A DNA stretch of 49,818 bases from CAZJRB01 sp964547995 (lineage in GTDB: Bacteria; Planctomycetota; Planctomycetia; Pirellulales; Thermoguttaceae). The notes under the pieces are model-generated. The model worked only from the letters and a program-made list of their open reading frames with translations. It did no database searches and was not told the DNA's origin. Below, one piece after another: positions 24,548 through 33,127 of this stretch. Location of the stretch: positions 1 to 49,818 of the forward strand of contig CAZJRB010000044.1 of assembly GCA_964547995.1 (NCBI GenBank). The letters run 5' to 3'. The number at the start of each line of letters is the position of its first letter. Position 1 is the stretch's first letter. Both the position numbers and the translations under genes were made by a program.

Positions 24548-26757
24548 ATTTTACCCGCTCGAAGAGAAATGGGAGAAGGCATACCGACCGGACCCCGGCC
24601 GTTTGGCAAACGCTCCGGCTGGCCCTGCTGATGTTGCCGGTGGTGCTGGTCGCCGGTTGTCGCGGGTGCCGCGACGAGCCCGTCAAACGCAGTGTCCGCA
24701 ATAACCTGGACCAGGAAATGCGCGAGGAGTTGCTCACCTATGCGATGAAGAGCCTGAACCGGTCCGAGGATTTTTTTTCGGGCAAAATGCTCCAGCAGGT
24801 CCAGCAGCGGATTGTCGATTCGATGACGGGCGACCGGCCGGAGGATACGCTTATGGAGGCGTGCCCGCAGCCGGAGATGCTCCGGCAAATTGTCCTTCGT
24901 CTGAACCAGTGGATCGAAGGGCAAGAACCGCTGCCCGGCTGGAAACCCGATCCGCTCCTGTCCACTTTGCCCGAGCAATTGAGGGAATTGCCGCTGGTCG
25001 AGGGGCTTGGCGAGTTGCGATTTCTCCCCTACGACGGATTTGCCCTGCAAGAAACCGTCTGGCTCCACGACGTCTCGAATTGGGCCCGGGGCGACGAGCT
25101 GGACGACCTGAGCAGGGCCAAGCGGTTGTTCGACTGGACCGTCCGCAACATCCAGCTTCAAACGCCGCAGCGCGATGCCGACGGCCGGCCAATACCGTTG
25201 CTCCCCTGGGAAAACCTGTTGTTTGGCCGAGGGACGCCCCTGGAGCGGGCCTGGGTCTTCATCCTGCTCGCCCGGCAACAACGGCTCGACGCGGTGCTTC
25301 TCGCGCTGGGAGATCCCCCCGCCGAGACGCCGCCGGCAGAAGAAGCGCCGGCGTCGGAAACCGCTCCTGCGAAGGAGGGATCGCCGTCAGGAACGCCCGC
25401 CGTGGAGGCGGAGGCGGCCTCGGAGGCGGCCTCGGAGGCGGCTTCCGACGAAAATCGCGCAGAGACCGCCGCCGAACCATCCAAGTCGACGTCTCCGGCC
25501 AAGCCGCTCCGGCCGTGGGCCGTGGGGGTCCTGATCGAGGGTGAGATTTACTTGTTTAAGCCGGCCCTGGGTTTGCCGGTTCCCGCCCCCGACGGTATCC
25601 GGCTCGATGAGACGGGCCAACTCGATATCCGCCCGGCAACATTGGCCCAGGTTATCGAAGATGATTCTTTGCTGCGGCAGTTTGACATAGGGAAGACCTC
25701 CCGCAAGCTGAAATCCTCCGACATCAAGCACGTCGTTGCCCTGATCGAGGCCTCGCCGATCTACGTTGCACAGCGAATGAGAATCCTGGAGTCGCAGGTG
25801 GCGGGCACGGAGGATATGGTCCTGAGCATCGACGCAACGGATCAAGCAGGGCGTTTCGCCGCGTGCCGACACATCGCGGAATCCCGGCTCTGGCCCTATC
25901 CCTACGTCGCACTGCACCAACGATCGCACATGTCGCGCTCCGCAGTCCAAGAGGAGCTGACTGCCTTGCTCCCCTTCTACGAGATGCTCGATGCGCCGCT
26001 CGGTAAAGGCAGGACGCTCTATCTGAAGGGGAAATTCAAGGAATTCCAAGACCGGCCGGGTGCCATCGCCCTGCTTCAGCAGGCGCGGATGTCCCATCAG
26101 CAATTGGAGGAGTCGGTCGAAATCCTGGAAGAGCAATTCGTCAAAGTGAACGAGCCTTGGATAAAAAAACTAAGCGGAAAGGAAAAAGAGCGGGAAGAAG
26201 CGAGAATCAAGAAGCAAGGCCGGTTGGAAGCTCTGGCAAGAAAGGAGCTGTTCGTGCGGGCGAAAAAGGCGGCCAGCTACTGGCTCGGATTGCTCGCCTT
26301 CGAAAGAGGAAACTACGACCCGGCAATCGACTACTTCGGAGAACGCACCATCAACGCCTTCCCCAAAGGACCGTGGACCGAGGGAGCGCTCTACAACCTC
26401 GGCCGATGCTACGAAGCCATGAAAAAACCGCGATCAGCAATCGAATGGTATAACGCGGCGTATTCGTACTACTATAAGAACAATCGAGGCTCGCCCTTGT
26501 ATATCGGTTGTCTGGTGCGGGCGAAATGGCTCCGTGCCATGTACCCCGAGGTCGAAAAGCCGCAAGCCCCACGGCCCGACGTCCCCGAGCCGGATATCCC
26601 CGAACCCGAGATCACCGAGCCGGAAACCGCCAAACCGAAAACGGCGGAGCCGGAAACGACCGAACCGGAAATCACCGAACCGGAAACGGCGGAGCCGGAA
26701 ATCACTGAGCCGGAAATGCCGGAGCCGGTCGCCCCAGATGCCACACCCCAAGAATAG
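24544..26757 (+). CDS. Large lipoprotein with transglutaminase-like and TPR-like regions and a Pro-Glu repeat tail
   Basis: 737 aa from GTG 24544, overlapping the kdsA stop by 4 bp. Signal and lipobox (LALLMLPVVLVAGC) predict a lipoprotein. The middle part has FDWTVRNIQL and GTPLERAWVFILLARQQRLD, reminiscent of a transglutaminase-like fold, but the expected Cys is not evident, so it may be inactive. An Ala/Glu/Pro insertion (about 260-310) interrupts it. Residues of about 560-660 look like TPR helices (KGPWTEGALYNLGRCYEAMK). The last 55 residues are pentapeptide-like repeats of the EITEP/ETAEP type encoded by 15-bp DNA repeats (about 26600-26720). Conserved in planctomycetes as far as I can judge; role unknown, perhaps envelope-related given its coupling to kdsA. 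Confidence 0.65.
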   Translation: MNFTRSKRNGRRHTDRTPAVWQTLRLALLMLPVVLVAGCRGCRDEPVKRSVRNNLDQEMREELLTYAMKSLNRSEDFFSGKMLQQVQQRIVDSMTGDRPEDTLMEACPQPEMLRQIVLRLNQWIEGQEPLPGWKPDPLLSTLPEQLRELPLVEGLGELRFLPYDGFALQETVWLHDVSNWARGDELDDLSRAKRLFDWTVRNIQLQTPQRDADGRPIPLLPWENLLFGRGTPLERAWVFILLARQQRLDAVLLALGDPPAETPPAEEAPASETAPAKEGSPSGTPAVEAEAASEAASEAASDENRAETAAEPSKSTSPAKPLRPWAVGVLIEGEIYLFKPALGLPVPAPDGIRLDETGQLDIRPATLAQVIEDDSLLRQFDIGKTSRKLKSSDIKHVVALIEASPIYVAQRMRILESQVAGTEDMVLSIDATDQAGRFAACRHIAESRLWPYPYVALHQRSHMSRSAVQEELTALLPFYEMLDAPLGKGRTLYLKGKFKEFQDRPGAIALLQQARMSHQQLEESVEILEEQFVKVNEPWIKKLSGKEKEREEARIKKQGRLEALARKELFVRAKKAASYWLGLLAFERGNYDPAIDYFGERTINAFPKGPWTEGALYNLGRCYEAMKKPRSAIEWYNAAYSYYYKNNRGSPLYIGCLVRAKWLRAMYPEVEKPQAPRPDVPEPDIPEPEITEPETAKPKTAEPETTEPEITEPETAEPEITEPEMPEPVAPDATPQE

Positions 26758-26875
26758 GTGACGGTTCCGGGTCCCGAGCGCCGGCGGAACCCCTATGGAA
26801 AACCCCGGCTTTTTCCGCTACGCTGGTTGTGAACGCCTGAGACTCCCGATCCGTGTGCCCCGAGGCAACCCGGCC

Positions 26876-27466
26876 ATGATTTTCCTGATCGACAACTACG
26901 ATTCGTTTACCTACAACCTGGTGCAGCGGCTGGGCGAGATCGATCCGGCGTTGGATCTGGAGGTGTACCGCAACGACAAGATTACGGTCGACGAGATCGC
27001 GGCCCGGCAGCCGACGCATTTGATCATTTCGCCCGGGCCGTGTACGCCGAACGAGGCGGGAATCTCGGTCGAGGCTGCCCGGCGCTTTGCCGGCAAGTTG
27101 CCGCTGTTGGGGGTCTGTCTGGGCCACCAGTCGATCGGGCAGGCCTTCGGGGCGAAAATCGTCCGCGCCGGCCGGTTGATGCACGGCAAGACCGACACCA
27201 TTCACCACAACGGCCGCGGGCTTTTCGAGGGAATCGAGAACCCGTTCGTCGCCACGCGGTATCACAGCCTGATTATCGAACCCGATACGCTGGGCGACGA
27301 GTTTGAGGTCAGCGCATGGTGCAACGCCCCGGACGGCTCGCGGGAGATTATGGGCATCTGCCACAAGGAGTTCCCGCTGTTCGGAATGCAGTTTCACCCG
27401 GAGAGCTTCTTGACGGATTGCGGGACGAAGTTGCTCGAGCGGTTTTTGGAAGTGGAAATGAATTAG
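26876..27466 (+). CDS. pabA/trpG: Glutamine amidotransferase subunit of anthranilate/aminodeoxychorismate synthase
   Basis: 196 aa from ATG 26876 (the frame opens at 26795 but MIFLIDNYDSFTYNL is the standard start). Class I amidotransferase triad: Cys81 in GVCLGHQSIGQAFG, His174 and Glu176 in GMQFHPES. It releases ammonia from glutamine for a TrpE or PabB partner, neither of which is in the window. The two roles (tryptophan or folate) cannot be separated from this subunit. No operon partner is visible. Confidence 0.9.
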   Translation: MIFLIDNYDSFTYNLVQRLGEIDPALDLEVYRNDKITVDEIAARQPTHLIISPGPCTPNEAGISVEAARRFAGKLPLLGVCLGHQSIGQAFGAKIVRAGRLMHGKTDTIHHNGRGLFEGIENPFVATRYHSLIIEPDTLGDEFEVSAWCNAPDGSREIMGICHKEFPLFGMQFHPESFLTDCGTKLLERFLEVEMN

Positions 27467-27490
27467 TCAGGGGAACGGCACACGAAGAGG

Positions 27491-27648
27491 TTACAAAGCC
27501 GCGACCAGCGGTTGCGGCTTTGCAACGCAAGCGACTGTCCGGTCTGCAAAAGACCACAGTCTTGTTGGTCGCGGCGGCGCTTGTGAGAACGTTGTGTTCT
27601 CGTGACCGATTGCAAACGCGGGGCGCGACCGCCGGTCGCGGCCTTACA
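27491..27648. repeat. Family A palindromes flanking a hairpin
   Basis: A complete palindrome at 27491-27525 (CAAAGCCGCGACC-AGC-GGTTGCGGCTTTG) is followed by a separate hairpin (GACTGT 27533-27538 pairing with ACAGTC) and a half-palindrome TGGTCGCGG. An opposite arm (GCGCGACCGCCGGTCGCGG, then CCTTACA) closes it by 27648. It fills the gap before lnt. Confidence 0.75.
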
Positions 27649-27679
27649 CGGAACTCGTTACCGCCCCCGGACAAATGTC

Positions 27680-29383
27680 ATGGACCGACGTTTCGCTGAC
27701 TGGTATCGCTCGGCATTCGGCCACGGTCTGGCCGGGATGGTTGTGCTTTGGGCGGCGCTGCCGCCGCTGGGGCTTTGGCCGCTGGCGTGGATCGCGCCCG
27801 CCTGGTGGGTGCTGCTGATCCGGCGGTCAGAGCTTCCGGGCAAGCGGCCCTATGCGGCGCTGTGGCTGGCGGGATTTCTCTTCTGGCTTGCGGAGTTGTA
27901 CTGGCTGACGTTTCCGCACGCGGCGAACAGCATCGGCTGGCTGGCGGTGGGGGCCTATTTCGGCTTCTATCTGCCGGTTTTTGTGGGGCTCGCGCACGTG
28001 GCCGTACACCGGTTGCGGGTGCCGGTGATCCTGGCCGCGCCGATCGTCTGGACGGGGCTGGAACTCGCCCAGGCGCACCTGTTGACCGGAATGACGATGG
28101 CCAGCCTCGGCCATACCCAGTATCGATGGATTGCACTGATCCAGATTAGCGACCTGGCCGGGGCATTCGGGGTCGGTTTCGTAGTCATGTTCGTCGCGGC
28201 GTGCCTGGCGCGGATGCTCCCGCTAAACGGGAAGCCCAAAGCGATCTGGCCGCTTGCCCCCGTCGTGGGCTTGCTGGCAGCGGTGCTGCTCTATGGGCAT
28301 CTTCGCATGGCAGGTGTCCCGCCCGTCGATCAACGGCCGCCACCAGTGCGTATTGCCTTGATCCAAGGCAGCATCGACAGCAAACTCAAGTCGGAGCGCA
28401 GCATGAGGGGCCGAATCCACGAGCACTATCGCGATCTGTCGCAAAAAGCCGTCGAGGAATACGGGCCTGTCGACCTCATCGTCTGGCCCGAGACGATGTT
28501 CCGCGAAACGTTCATTACCTGTGAGCCGGACGCCGAAATGCCGGATATCTACAGACAACAGAACTGGACGCGGCGGCAGTTCCAAGGGGCCCTGGAGGAA
28601 GAAGCCGAGCACTCGCGCGCGGAACTGGGAACGATGGCCCGGGCGTTCGGCGTGCCCATGGTTATTGGGGTCGATCATCACCATTATGGGGCCGAAGGTG
28701 TGCGGATGTACAACGCGGCCGTGTTCGTCGACCGGAGCGGGAATGTCGTCGGCCATTACGATAAGATGCATCGCGTGGTCTTCGGCGAGTATGTGCCGTT
28801 TGGCGAGTATTTCCCACGGCTCCAGCGAATGACCCCCTTGCCGGTCAGTATCCATGCCGGCGAGCGGCCGGCGGCGTTCGACGTCGGGGGGCTGAGGGTT
28901 TCCCCGAATATCTGCTACGAAACGATCCTCTCACACGTCATCCGCCGACAAATCAATACGCTCCGCCGCGAAGGCAATGAACCGGACGTCCTGGCCAACC
29001 TGACCAACGACGGGTGGTTCCGCGGCTCCAGCGAGCTGGATTTGCACCTGATCTGCGGGGTGTTTCGGGCGGTCGAGTGCCGCAAGCCGCTGGTGATCGC
29101 GGCCAACACGGGCTTCTCGGCGCGGATCGACGGCGACGGGCGGATTCGCGAGCGGGGCCCCCGGCGGGCGGCCGGCACGATCCTCGCCGAGGTCCGCCCC
29201 GACCCGCGCGGGAGCTGGTATCTCCGCTACGGGGACTGGCCGGCCGGGTTGTGCCTGGCGGCGTGCGTCTTCTTTGCCGTCGTCGGCCTGCGGCAGCGAT
29301 TTTTGCACCAAGACGGCCAAGTGCAACAGGGCAAGCCTGTGCAACGGCAGCGGGACAAGCGATCCCGGAAAAAACGCTGCTGA
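27680..29383 (+). CDS. lnt: Apolipoprotein N-acyltransferase
   Basis: 567 aa from ATG 27680. Residues of about 15-205 hold the membrane helices, and the remainder is the nitrilase-type periplasmic domain. The Glu-Lys-Cys triad is visible as Glu271 (IVWPETMF), Lys362 (GHYDKMHRVVFGEYVPFGEY) and Cys412 (SPNICYE). A final TM helix lies near 525-545. It N-acylates the N-terminal Cys of lipoproteins, consistent with lipoproteins encoded in this window. An insertion (about 275-310) between Glu271 and Lys362 is longer than in E. coli. The ribosome site is weak. Confidence 0.9.
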   Translation: MDRRFADWYRSAFGHGLAGMVVLWAALPPLGLWPLAWIAPAWWVLLIRRSELPGKRPYAALWLAGFLFWLAELYWLTFPHAANSIGWLAVGAYFGFYLPVFVGLAHVAVHRLRVPVILAAPIVWTGLELAQAHLLTGMTMASLGHTQYRWIALIQISDLAGAFGVGFVVMFVAACLARMLPLNGKPKAIWPLAPVVGLLAAVLLYGHLRMAGVPPVDQRPPPVRIALIQGSIDSKLKSERSMRGRIHEHYRDLSQKAVEEYGPVDLIVWPETMFRETFITCEPDAEMPDIYRQQNWTRRQFQGALEEEAEHSRAELGTMARAFGVPMVIGVDHHHYGAEGVRMYNAAVFVDRSGNVVGHYDKMHRVVFGEYVPFGEYFPRLQRMTPLPVSIHAGERPAAFDVGGLRVSPNICYETILSHVIRRQINTLRREGNEPDVLANLTNDGWFRGSSELDLHLICGVFRAVECRKPLVIAANTGFSARIDGDGRIRERGPRRAAGTILAEVRPDPRGSWYLRYGDWPAGLCLAACVFFAVVGLRQRFLHQDGQVQQGKPVQRQRDKRSRKKRC

Positions 29384-29393
29384 TCCCCGTTTC

Positions 29394-29411
29394 TCGGGAA
29401 TAATGTCCCGA
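29394..29411 (+). terminator. Hairpin after lnt
   Basis: TCGGGA-ATAATG-TCCCGA, a perfect 6-bp stem 10 bp after the lnt stop, without a T-run. It may slow or end transcription before the next gene. Confidence 0.3.
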
Positions 29412-29524
29412 TCCCCCCGCGAATAATCGATTGAATTGGGGTGTTTTGCGCGCGGTTCCGCGCCGTTCGGCTTCGACGTAAATCCTTTTCCAGCAAGGAC
29501 CATCGCGGTCCAAGGAGGTGAGTA

Positions 29525-30403
29525 ATGAACCTCGTCGGCAAAATTTTCGTCGTACTGATCCTGGTGATGAGCCTGGTCTTCATGGCGTTCTCTGTGGCCG
29601 TCTATGCCACCCGCGAGAATTGGAGGGAGGTGGCCATGCGCCCCGCAAGCGAAGCGGGGCCCGACAAGCCACTCGGTTTGACGCACCTTGTGAAGAAGCA
29701 GGAAATCCAGATCCGGGAACTCCGCGATCAGAAGATCACACTGGAGGGCGAAATCGCGGCCCAGTGCAAGGCCCACGATCAAGCCGTCGCCAAATTCGAC
29801 AGCAAGTACGGCCAACTCCGGGACCAGTTTGACGAGTTGGAAACGGCCTGCGCCAAACTCGGGCAGGAGCGACGGGACGCCCAATCCGCGCTGAATTCGA
29901 TCCAAGTCGTGCTGGGCCACCTGCGCAAGGAAATCGACACGCTCCGCAAGAACACCGCCGAGGCCGAAAAAGACCGCGATGCCCACTTCAAACAGGTGCT
30001 GAAACTCACCGACGAGCTGCACCAACTGATCGACGAGCGGCAGCGGCAGGAGAAGGAGCTGGTGGCCCTGCGTAAACGCCTTGGCGGGGCCCTGAAGGTG
30101 CTTCGCCACTACGAACTGAACCCGGAGGATCCGCTGACCGAACCTCCACGGGACGGCATTGTGCTGGCGGTCCCCGAGCCCGGCCTGTGCGAGATCTCGC
30201 TCGGCTCCGACGATGGATTCAAAAAGGGGTACAAACTGGAGGTCTTTCGTGCTGCCGGCGGGGCCAAAAGCTATGTCGGCCGGATTCATGTTGTGAAGAC
30301 CTCGTTCGACAGGTCAGCCTGCCGGGTCGATCCGGGGTTCCAAAAAAGCCCCATCCAGAAAGGAGATCGGGTCACGTCGAGAATCCCCCCCAGGATTCCG
30401 TAG
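29525..30403 (+). CDS. Single-pass membrane coiled-coil protein with C-terminal beta domain, MreC-like architecture, copy 1
   Basis: 292 aa. The ATG follows a complete Shine-Dalgarno sequence (AAGGAGGTGA, 29512-29521). TM helix at about 5-27 (NLVGKIFVVLILVMSLVFMA), then a long coiled coil (about 60-200, e.g. QLRDQFDELETACAKLGQER), then a compact domain of about 85 residues (VLAVPEPGLCEISLGSDDGF, YVGRIHVVKTSFDRSACRV, SPIQKGDRVTSRI). The order TM, coiled coil, periplasmic beta domain is that of MreC, although I see no sequence match to MreC. Its paralogue at 30754 and an MreB-family gene follow. Function is unknown; cell-shape or envelope scaffolding is inference from context. Confidence 0.7.
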   Translation: MNLVGKIFVVLILVMSLVFMAFSVAVYATRENWREVAMRPASEAGPDKPLGLTHLVKKQEIQIRELRDQKITLEGEIAAQCKAHDQAVAKFDSKYGQLRDQFDELETACAKLGQERRDAQSALNSIQVVLGHLRKEIDTLRKNTAEAEKDRDAHFKQVLKLTDELHQLIDERQRQEKELVALRKRLGGALKVLRHYELNPEDPLTEPPRDGIVLAVPEPGLCEISLGSDDGFKKGYKLEVFRAAGGAKSYVGRIHVVKTSFDRSACRVDPGFQKSPIQKGDRVTSRIPPRIP

Positions 30404-30475
30404 AGGGGGAAGAAATTTCGCAGGGAGGGGATGAACGTAACTCGCTTCCCTACAACGACTAACGTCTAGTGGGCA

Positions 30476-30498
30476 GTTCTCCGGCAGAGAACCCTTTT
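30476..30498 (+). terminator. Weak intrinsic terminator between the two coiled-coil genes
   Basis: GTTCTC (30476-30481), loop CGGCA, GAGAAC (30487-30492), then CC and TTTT (30495-30498). The 6-bp stem and short T-run are modest. Together with the promoter at 30562 it suggests that the two paralogues are transcribed separately. Confidence 0.4.
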
Positions 30499-30561
30499 GT
30501 GGAGTAGTTACTTGTGTTCCCCCCCCGGTTACCCACATTCCCCGAATTGCGGGTATTCTGG

Positions 30562-30591
30562 TTGACATGCTAAATTAGGCGGAGTTATACT
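30562..30591 (+). promoter_or_regulatory. Strong promoter of the MreB-like operon
   Basis: TTGACA (30562-30567), 18-bp spacer, TATACT (30586-30591). With a start near 30598 the mRNA has a leader of about 155 nt. Confidence 0.65.
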
Positions 30592-30597
30592 GAAAAG

Positions 30598-30753
30598 GTA
30601 CCGTAACGGTGCTATCATTCCAGCGAACGGATCAACTATTCCCGGCAACCCTGACTGTGCGTCGGTGACAGTGCCGAAAGGAAGCGGTCTGCGGCTGCCT
30701 CGGCAGAATCGCATAGTTCGGGCGATGCCACGCGGTTAGAGGAGAACTCAACG
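30598..30753 (+). other. Structured 5' leader of the MreB-like operon
   Basis: The leader contains ACTGT/ACAGT pairs around GCGTCGGTG and a GNRA-type tetraloop hairpin CC-GAAA-GG within GTGCCGAAAGGAAGCGGTC. I do not recognise a known riboswitch. A GAGGAG ribosome site precedes ATG 30754. The rest of the 30404-30753 gap has the terminator, the promoter and a CCCG-AATTG-CGGG hairpin. Confidence 0.35.
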
Positions 30754-31629
30754 ATGAACCTCGTCGGCAAGATTTTTACCGTATTGATCTTCGTCATGAG
30801 CCTCGTCTTCATGTCCTTTGCGGTGGTGGTCTACGCGACGCATCGCAATTGGAAAGAGGTTGTCGAGCGCCCGGAGGACGAGGTCGGCCCCGGCAAACCC
30901 CTCGGCCTGGAACACCTCGTCAAGAACCTCCAGACCCGCAAGCAGGAGCTCGAAGACGAAAAGACCGAGCTGGAAGGCGAAGTCGAGGCCGAGCGCAAGG
31001 CCCGAGACCAGGCCGTTGCCAAACTCGAATCCAAGTACGACCAACTCAAGGACCTGCACGACGAACTTGAAGAGGCCTACGCCAAGCTGGTGCAAGAGCG
31101 GCGCGACGCCCAGTCCGCCTTGAACTCGATCCAGATCGTGCTGGGCCATTTGCGGAAGGAGATCGACACGCTCCGCGTAAACACCGCAGAGGCCGAAAAG
31201 GACCGCGACGGCCACTTTCAACAGGTGCTGAAACTCACCGACGAACTCCACCAACTGATCAACGAGAAAGAGCGGCTTGTCGCCCGCCAAAACACCTTGG
31301 CGGCGGATCTGGCCCAGGCCGAGGCGGTGCTCCGCCATTACGGCTATAGGAAGGAAGATCCCCTCGATACCGCACCGAACCTCGACGGCGTCATCGTGGC
31401 CGTTACCCGGCCCGATCTGGTTGAGGTTTCCCTCGGCACCGACGACGGACTCAAGAAGGGGCACAAGCTGGAAGTCTATCGCGTCAACGGCGCAGCCCAA
31501 AGCTACGTCGGACGAATCTACGTCATGAGCGCTTCTTTCGACAGAGCTGCCTGCAAGGTCGACCCCAACTACCTGAAGAGCCCCATCCAACGAGGCGACC
31601 GTGTCAAATCTAGACTCACTGCAAATTGA
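30754..31629 (+). CDS. Single-pass membrane coiled-coil protein with C-terminal beta domain, MreC-like architecture, copy 2
   Basis: 291 aa, paralogue of the protein at 29525 and colinear with it over the whole length: same start (MNLVGKIF), same TM helix, coiled coil (QLKDLHDELEEAYAKLVQER, then SALNSIQIVLGHLRKEIDTL, nearly identical in both) and C-terminal domain (SLGTDDGLKKGHKLEVYR, SPIQRGDRVKSRL). The central coiled coil is the best conserved part, so the two might form a hetero-oligomer. Its last 29 bases overlap the start of the next gene, giving a tight three-gene unit with the MreB-like gene. Confidence 0.75.
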   Translation: MNLVGKIFTVLIFVMSLVFMSFAVVVYATHRNWKEVVERPEDEVGPGKPLGLEHLVKNLQTRKQELEDEKTELEGEVEAERKARDQAVAKLESKYDQLKDLHDELEEAYAKLVQERRDAQSALNSIQIVLGHLRKEIDTLRVNTAEAEKDRDGHFQQVLKLTDELHQLINEKERLVARQNTLAADLAQAEAVLRHYGYRKEDPLDTAPNLDGVIVAVTRPDLVEVSLGTDDGLKKGHKLEVYRVNGAAQSYVGRIYVMSASFDRAACKVDPNYLKSPIQRGDRVKSRLTAN

Positions 31630-31894
31630 AACGGAAGAGAAAGACAAGAAGTATACCGGTCCGTACCGGAAGCCCCGGGCGGATGCGTATACGGTGATGC
31701 TGTTGCTCTCGCTGTTTGCCATTATCCTCGGCATTTTGTGTCTCCATTTCGAGATGGATATGTACGACTTCGAGTTCGAGTGGACGAAACCGTCCGCTTC
31801 CGTCGGATCGAATGTTGCCGTGGCCCTTGCCGATACCACCCCAGCCATATTGAGCACGGATGCTCCGTCACCTGCTGAACACCGTTCGCTCTGA
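31601..31894 (+). CDS. Small single-pass membrane protein, unknown function
   Basis: 97 aa, GTG start at 31601, overlapping the upstream gene by 29 bp and the downstream actin gene by 35 bp. A charged N-terminus (LQIETEEKDKKYTGPYRKPR) is followed by one TM helix (about 28-50, TVMLLLSLFAIILGILCL) and an acidic then Ala/Ser/Pro-rich tail outside. No known family. Long overlaps on both sides suggest translational coupling, which supports it being a real gene. It could be the small third component linking the coiled-coil protein to the actin homologue, in the way RodZ or MreD accompany MreB elsewhere; this is inference. Confidence 0.6.
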   Translation: MSNLDSLQIETEEKDKKYTGPYRKPRADAYTVMLLLSLFAIILGILCLHFEMDMYDFEFEWTKPSASVGSNVAVALADTTPAILSTDAPSPAEHRSL

Positions 31895-32909
31895 TCTCGC
31901 CGTCGACCTGGGCACGGCCAACACGCTCATTGGCAGTGTTGGCGAAGGATTTCTGCTCGACGAACCGTCTGTGGTTGCGACCGAAGGCGGGACCGGCCGC
32001 GTGCTCTCCGGGGGATGTGCGGTCGGGCATCTCGCCCGCCAAATGCAGGGCCGCACTCCCGACTCGATCAGCGTTGTCCGACCACTCGACAGGGGCGTGA
32101 TCACCGACTTCGAGCTGTGCGAGGCGATGCTCCGCTACTTCTTGCGCAAGGCCCGCCCTTCCCGCTGGCGCCGCAAGCCCCGGGTGCTGGTCGCCGTACC
32201 CGGCTGCATCACGCCGGTCGAGCGCCGGGCGGTCTTCAACAGCGTACACCGCGCCGGCGCCCGACAGGTCTGGCTGGTGCCGGAAGCCACGGCGGCAGCG
32301 ATCGGCGCCGGGCTCCCCATCGCCGAGCCGGTCGCCAGCATGGTCGTCGACATCGGCGGCGGCACGACCGAGATCGCCGTGCTGAGCCTTGCCGAAACGG
32401 TGGCTTCGCAGTCGGTCCGCACGGGCGGCGACAAGATGGACCGGGCGATCGTCGATTATCTCCGGCGGCACTACAGCTTGCGGATCGGCCTGCCCGCCGC
32501 TGAACGTCTCCGGATCGACCTCGGCAGCGCCTACCCGCTCGAGCAGGAGCAACTCGACGAGATCAACGGCGTCGACACCATAAGCGGCCTGCCGCGCAAA
32601 GCAACGATCACCAGCGAGGAAATTCGCCAGGCCCTGGAAGATCCGCTCGAAGAGATCATCGAGGCGATCAAGGCGACGCTCGACCAGTGCAGCCCCGAGT
32701 TGGCGGCCGACCTGGTCGACAACGGCCTGGTGCTCTGCGGCGGCGGGGCGCTCTTGCGGCGGATCGACAAATTCATCCGCGAGCAGACGGGCCTGCCCGC
32801 CCGCATCGACGCCGAGCCCCTGGCGGCCGTCACCCGCGGAATGCTCATCTGTCTCGAACATTTCGACAAGTGGCGGCCGACGCTGCAATCGAGCGACGAG
32901 GACGTGTAG
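31860..32909 (+). CDS. mreB: MreB-family actin homologue
   Basis: 349 aa, typical MreB length, ATG start. Actin-fold nucleotide motifs are visible: phosphate-1 DLGTANTLI (about 15-23) followed by LLDEPSVVAT, phosphate-2 VVDIGGGTTEIAVLSL (about 162-177), and LCGGGALLRRID near 297. RPLDRGVITDFELCEAMLRY corresponds to the MreB RPLKDGVIADF region, and GGDKMDRAIVDYLRR to GGDKFDEAI. It should polymerise under the inner membrane. Several positions differ from canonical MreB (IGSVGEG for the usual VYVKGQG), so it is a divergent member. The neighbours here are coiled-coil membrane proteins rather than standard mreC/mreD. Planctomycetes often lack FtsZ, which makes actin-type cytoskeletal genes of interest. 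Confidence 0.85.
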   Translation: MLRHLLNTVRSDLAVDLGTANTLIGSVGEGFLLDEPSVVATEGGTGRVLSGGCAVGHLARQMQGRTPDSISVVRPLDRGVITDFELCEAMLRYFLRKARPSRWRRKPRVLVAVPGCITPVERRAVFNSVHRAGARQVWLVPEATAAAIGAGLPIAEPVASMVVDIGGGTTEIAVLSLAETVASQSVRTGGDKMDRAIVDYLRRHYSLRIGLPAAERLRIDLGSAYPLEQEQLDEINGVDTISGLPRKATITSEEIRQALEDPLEEIIEAIKATLDQCSPELAADLVDNGLVLCGGGALLRRIDKFIREQTGLPARIDAEPLAAVTRGMLICLEHFDKWRPTLQSSDEDV

Positions 32910-32911
32910 CT

Positions 32912-32930
32912 CACGAAGCCGCGACTAGCC
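32912..32930. repeat. Partial family A half-palindrome
   Basis: CACGAAGCCGCGACTAGCC is a degenerate left arm without a partner. The following 33000-33127 holds a TTTTCAATTTTCAATTTTC tract and no gene. Confidence 0.45.
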
Positions 32931-33127
32931 GGGACGCAACGCGGCGCGGTGCGTTGTCCTTTCTTGTTTTTTTGGTAATACTGCAGACGGCCGAAGCATT
33001 ACGCAGTTTTCAATTTTCAATTTTCCCGCGAGAAAACATGCTCGCACGGCGTGCAGAAGTTGCGACGTAAGACTCTACTAAGGGGCGGCCATTTACACTA
33101 CACTATGAGAAAAAGGAGGAGAATCCC

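Noticed and set aside
30650..30710. Resemblance of GTGCCGAAAGGAAGCGGTC to the apical loop of bacterial SRP RNA
   Set aside because: The conserved internal-loop bases (CAGG and AGCAG) are not matched, and no closing helix of the expected length is seen. I treat it as an unassigned leader.
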